This document shows positions 59,571 to 64,000 of a stretch of DNA of 64,000 nt, piece after piece. The stretch comes from Diprion similis (taxonomy: Eukaryota > Arthropoda > Insecta > Hymenoptera > Diprionidae). Position numbers and translations under genes: made by a program. Under the pieces are notes generated by a model. That model did no database searches. It was not told the origin of the DNA and worked only from the letters and a program-made list of their open reading frames with translations. How positions within the stretch are numbered: position 1 is the first letter of the stretch; each line of letters starts with the position of its first letter. The stretch lies in contig NC_060107.1 of NCBI RefSeq assembly GCF_021155765.1, positions 1,532,501 through 1,596,500 on the forward strand, read 5' to 3'.

Positions 59571-61841
59571 ATGAATCGCCACGCGGTACGTTAATTTCGT
59601 AAAGATGCTAAACGAACGATCAAAATGGAAAAGCTCATCTTCCAAAAGAAAGTAGCTTACGATTAGCTGAATATCTGGTAAAGAAATTGAAATCCTTCTC
59701 CGAAGTCAATATGGCTGCCGATGCCGCGCTTCGAGTTGAATTTTGGTTCTAAAATCATTACTGGCAAACGTTATTTATCGAGCAGCATTAGACACCAAAC
59801 TAGATGATGGCGAGAACAGTTTAGCAATTACTTTGTCTGCGATCTAAGCGTTGAAACTGTGTATTCAGCTTGCGTAATTGCCTCTCACGTAGCCCCCGTG
59901 GTTCACACTTCTAAGGGGCGAAAAAAAAACTTCTGAAGCAAATGTTCTTAAACTCGTCAATGCCTACTTTCTAATCTTCTTGTGCGATCATTTTGACGCA
60001 GAGTTACGTGAGGTCAGAAAAAACTGCGTCGCTTCAGGTGCTAATTAAAAATGAAACCAATAATAATATATACTTGTCATATGTATACTCGTAACCGTCC
60101 AGACCCTCAAGTTTTGAACGATGTACATACGTATATCAGAAATACACAGAAAAATCAACGTTCTTATACAAGTCGTGAATGCGAAATGACCCATTCCCAG
60201 CGAATGTCAGGTATAGGTGATCATGCTCCATTGCGACCGACAGTGTAAACCATTGTCCTTTCGGTCGGACACGTGCGTCACAAAGATACACTTGATCATG
60301 CATGCTTGGTATGCTTTTACTTGACACTGCAGGATCTCATACGACACGAGATCGCCAGCTTCTGATTACATAAGTCGTAAGGTAACTCACATATTGTCCC
60401 ACCGTACGTGTAGCATTCGTATAATACATACACGCCGACGGTGGTAGAGGCCTTTCATTTTCCATAGATAAGACAGTTTGCCAATGCGTTGAATAAGACG
60501 AGCACCTCTATACTTCGGTTCGATTAAATGCCTGCACTCGCGAACTCCGCGGTTATAACTTGTTGATGAAATCAATTCTCCCACATCTCGTACCTACCGC
60601 ATAGCTGTCCCAAGCAAGAGCCGCATGTATGCTCTAATGCTAGATTGTGCAACCCTGAATCCGCGCGACAAACACCATCAAATACCAAGAAGGCCGCGTG
60701 TTAGTCTTTTAACTTCTACACCTGCTAGAGGATGAATGAATTACAGATAACGGAATGTAATCCTTCATCGAAGCTTTTAAAGTGGACGTTGGAAAATAAT
60801 GTCTGAACTAACGCGTTCTTTTCATCACCGTCCCCGCTTTAACGCTGATGATAATGAATAGCGTTATTCACAGCGCGTTAAAATTATTCATAAATCGTCA
60901 TTCGACGAGTTGCCAAATCGCGGAAAGACCATCCGGTGCTAACACCTTTTTAAAATACAGTGAATATTACGCGCCCCCGCCTGGTAGCCCCGGGGCATGC
61001 GCGTAGGCGAAGAAGAAGAATCCACTACACCAATTAGGCATCTTTACAAGGAGGCGAGAAATTTCGTATGAAATAAATTAGAATATTTTTCTTCCATTAC
61101 CGGTCAATTAAGGCTGCATCACCGATCGCCCGGCTCTTGCTGCTCGTCGGTTGTCTCCTCTCGAGGACGGGGTTGTTCTCGACGGCCGAGAAACTCTCGC
61201 CGAATGTTCACGCCCCGCTTTTCGCCCAAGGGGCTGGTGGATTCAGATTGGAACCACCGCGTGAAGGTCCCGTAAAAACATACGCCGAAATACTGAAGCA
61301 AACAAATCATCCGAACTTGGGGGACGGCGAGTACTCGTTCAGCTTCGAAACCGCCGACGGAGTCCAGCGCGAGGAGGTCGGAAAGCTGAAAAAAGTCGGT
61401 GACGAACTCGTCACCGTAGTTCAGGGCCGCTACTCGTATTCCAGTCCTGAAGGCCTTGCCATCGACGTCAGGTAAGTGATTCGATTCATGTATCGATAGA
61501 AATTCACACAATACACATTTCATACATTGCATTCCATTATTTTTCCTACCCATTTTTCTTACCCCCAATTTGCGCACTTGCATTGCAGGTACACCGCGGA
61601 CGAGAACGGAGCGCGATCGAGTTTCACGTTTGGAACGGACCCGGGGCGATGGAAACAGTCGTTGGCGCTTCCCGGGTTACCGGGGTCGGAACGAGCGCTT
61701 GGGGACAAGGGAAAGTTGGCGGATAAAGGATACCTGCCGCCATCTTCAGCTAAGGTTCAGACCAAGGATTACTTGCCGCCACCAACTTCGCCTCCGGCGG
61801 CTAAAGCTAGTAACGAATACCTGCCGCCGTCAACCCGGTGA
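59571..61841 (+). CDS. RR-1 type cuticular protein (chitin-binding 4 domain)
   Basis: Exons 59571-59585, 61113-61471 and 61589-61841 join in phase (627 nt, 208 residues). Secreted structural protein of the cuticle; the Rebers-Riddiford domain binds chitin. A signal peptide of about 30 residues (LLLLVGCLL core, likely cut after FSTA) is followed by a linker. The domain spans about 77-135: GEYSFSFETADGVQREEVG, then GRYSYSSPEGLAIDVRYTAD and ENG, the RR-1 pattern. The tail has three YLPP repeats. The domain exons are certain. The first exon (MNRHA, donor GCG|GTACGT) is inferred: the signal-peptide exon has no in-frame ATG, and tiny first coding exons are usual in this family. The acceptor AATTAAG before 61113 is acceptable. 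Confidence 0.85.
59586..61112 (+). other. Intron 1 of the cuticular protein gene
   Basis: About 1.5 kb between the tiny first coding exon and the signal-peptide exon. Open frames here are short and not protein-like; no repeat element or RNA gene was recognised. Confidence 0.5.
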
Positions 61842-62568
61842 TTTCCTCACAGAATCACAGTTCGACACTTTAAAGTACAAAGAGGACTATTATCGAAGCT
61901 ACAACGTCGTCTCTACAATCCTTTTCTAAAGATATTTTACCAAGATTATGATTTCCTATTGGAACGATTAACTTTCTCTTTCTACTGCAATGTATCACTT
62001 CTGTAAATACATATTACTCACAATATTTAAAAAAAATAATAACATTCTTCAATACGGCTTATTGGCAGTGACTGAAACGACAATTATCAATCATTCAATT
62101 TATTAATCATGCAGTTTCTTACATAGATATATATACACAAATAATTAGTAAGATAAAACATCAGTGGATAATCATACTATAGACCCAATAGAAACATTTC
62201 ACATAGTCTTTGTGTTACTGGTGTAAGTTATCTATTAGCCACCGATTTTATACATATTTCTTCGTCACATTATGCAAATTAATAATGAGGGTAATTGTAA
62301 GACACTTTTCCACAAAGTGCGTTTGTCTGAAAATGTATTACATACTATATTTACACCATCGCGGACTATTGAGGTGATACGGGACGAGATTTGTATGGTT
62401 AAAAATATGTTGAAACTGTTTAGGAGTAGCTAACACAAGAAATACCGGTAATATGAATGTAAAGTGAATGAGGAGCACTTTACACGGATATAATACAAGG
62501 ATATATATATATATATATAACCACTCAAGTTTCGCTCACTGAAATCAGAGGAATGGAAACAGCGCCGA
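61842..62568. other. Convergent intergenic region
   Basis: AT-rich spacer holding the 3' UTRs of the cuticle gene (+) and the HIU hydrolase gene (-). A short TA repeat lies near 62502-62519. No coding segment recognised. Confidence 0.6.
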
Positions 62569-64000
62569 TTACGTTCCTCGGTATGTTGTGTAACCGAAGG
62601 GACTGATCAAGAGAGGCACGTGGTAGTGTTCAGTGGGGTTTTTGACATCGAAAACGATCTCGATGAAGGGATACATGGTGTCGATTCTCCGGAGTGTGAA
62701 GTACTTGTCGACGTCGAAGTGAAGCTTGTAACGGCCGGCTGTGAAGCTGTACTTCGAAATATCTACAAGGTCAGCGCACCGACCGTCCACCGACGTGTTG
62801 CTGCGAAAACGAACGAAGTATTGAAGTAATGCAAGAAGATTGTACAGTGATATCGTATTTGAACTTAATTTCGCATTTCTCACCTCTCATTCACAAACGT
62901 CCAGCGGCCGTCCATCAGTTTGTAGAGACTTATCTGCAATCCGCCGACCGGTAGGCCCTTGCTGGTGTCCAATACGTGGGTTGATATGCACGGTTTTTTA
63001 GTTTGCACCAACGGAGTCACAGGCTTCAGTATGATGTGCTGGAATAATTAGCACATTTCTGATATTGCTGATTACAATCGCAGTACTAAATTTATGCGCC
63101 AATACCGAGATTCGAAGTGATAAATGATGAATACTTCAACAAAGAGTGATTATTTAATTATTACGAGTACAACCTGGTCACAGACCGCTTCATCCGCGCC
63201 CCGATTTTCTTCGCTCATGATCATGCGGTTTATATGTTAGGACGACCTTTCAATCGACTTACACGAATGATCAACCAGCCGCTACTGTATCTCGGCCTGG
63301 TATTCAATGCATCGGAATATCAGAATCGTAGAGACTCGGTCATAGGTCGGTAATCATCACGCTATCTATCTCCTCATAACGACAAAGGTCATTACCCTCA
63401 TGTATGGCCGCATGTTGCGATAAGAATTGAAAGTAACATTAAGTATTGTACGGTTGGTTACACGCCGATCAACTACTATCGCTGTTTATTTCCAGATACC
63501 AGGGACCGAGACCTATTTCGGAATTGTTTAATTTTTGGTATTGAATTTCCCGGTTCAAAAAACATTAAATACTTTCAGGAAATCACGGGTCAAGATGTGG
63601 AAAGAACCACTTCATTGTAACTTGATAGATTTTGAACGAGGTAAGAGTTTGGATGACAAACATATGATAAACTTTTTGTTGTTAGTAACGGAAAATCAAC
63701 TTCATTCCAATCCACGACGCCAAATGTGTTTCGGGAATTGCTATACCAAACATAATGAGTAATGTCCAAACTTATATCCCCTTCACAAAAATAGAAGGTC
63801 AAAAATCTCCAATTTGCCAGAGGAACGGAGAAGTCTAAGAAGTAACTCACTTTCTTAGGGCCGGTCTGAGTACCGCCTGATACGGAACTCGTTGCAGGCG
63901 TGGATGGAGCGGAATTTTGCTGCTGTTCTCCGATTTTAATCTGCCCGACGGAATCCGTCGCTCGTTTTTTTTTATCACCAACAACGACGGCCGACGCCTG
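62569..64000 (-). CDS. 5-hydroxyisourate hydrolase (transthyretin-like), 5' end beyond the window
   Basis: Exons on the - strand: 64000-63851 (partial), 63038-62884 and 62800-62569, in phase (178 residues visible plus stop). The enzyme hydrolyses 5-hydroxyisourate, the urate oxidase product, toward allantoin, usually in peroxisomes. Family marks: [18 protein letters not shown] at the domain start (catalytic His in STH), DGRC with the conserved Arg, then [10 protein letters not shown], and [18 protein letters not shown] at the end. The hallmark C-terminal YRGS is YRGT here. The domain is about 114 residues, the usual size, but at least 64 residues precede it: a Lys/Ser/Thr/Gln/Gly-rich, disordered segment ([27 protein letters not shown]). 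That exon ends AAGAAA|GTGAGT and joins cleanly in phase 0. The start codon is not in the window. Confidence 0.93.
63039..63850 (-). other. Intron of the HIU hydrolase gene
   Basis: 812 bp between donor AAA|GTGAGT and acceptor TTATTCCAG on the - strand. Nothing recognised inside; open frames on either strand are short and uninformative. Confidence 0.7.

Overview
The window is a piece of an insect nuclear genome. Genes carry spliceosomal introns with GT..AG ends, the DNA is AT-rich and full of microsatellites, and the protein set (non-muscle myosin light chain, an RR-type cuticular protein, a 5-hydroxyisourate hydrolase) fits an insect. A hymenopteran is plausible, but I could not fix the order from the sequence alone.

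Layout. (1) 1-3.4 kb, + strand: the non-muscle myosin II regulatory light chain gene (sqh), with a 5' UTR exon at the left edge, three coding exons and a 3' UTR. (2) About 5.2-54.5 kb, + strand: one very long gene of unknown identity. It has a GC-rich 5' UTR exon at 5.2-6.0 kb, a 13-kb first intron, and coding exons at 19.0, 28.7, 41.2, 48.8 and 50.3 kb, joined in consistent phase to give a predicted 440-residue protein. The protein has a PP1-docking-type KRVSF motif, an NPF motif and a basic, cysteine-rich tail ending in a CaaX box (CVLQ). A second first exon at 47.07 kb predicts a 183-residue isoform that keeps the NPF and CaaX parts but lacks KRVSF. Two further protein-like exons at 44.9-45.3 kb lie inside its fourth intron and are not assigned. 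(3) 54.5-59.3 kb: AT-rich intergenic DNA with a weak protein-like cluster at 57.7-58.6 kb. (4) 59.3-61.8 kb, + strand: an RR-1 type cuticular protein gene with a TATA box and a tiny first coding exon. (5) 62.6-64 kb, - strand: the 3' part of a 5-hydroxyisourate hydrolase (transthyretin-like) gene, converging on the cuticle gene and running off the right edge.

The introns of the long gene hold most of the mobile DNA: a near-perfect 0.8-kb foldback element (40.1-40.9 kb), a 0.62-kb inverted-repeat element and a truncated relative (24.9-25.6 and 27.4 kb), a 0.35-kb element (31.7-32.1 kb), and a dispersed family of about 215 bp with termini like GAAGTTGGTAACGTTA. These look like non-autonomous DNA transposons (MITEs); no transposase or reverse transcriptase was recognised. 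No tRNA, rRNA or CRISPR array was found. There is no sign of functional coupling between the four genes; they look like ordinary eukaryotic neighbours.
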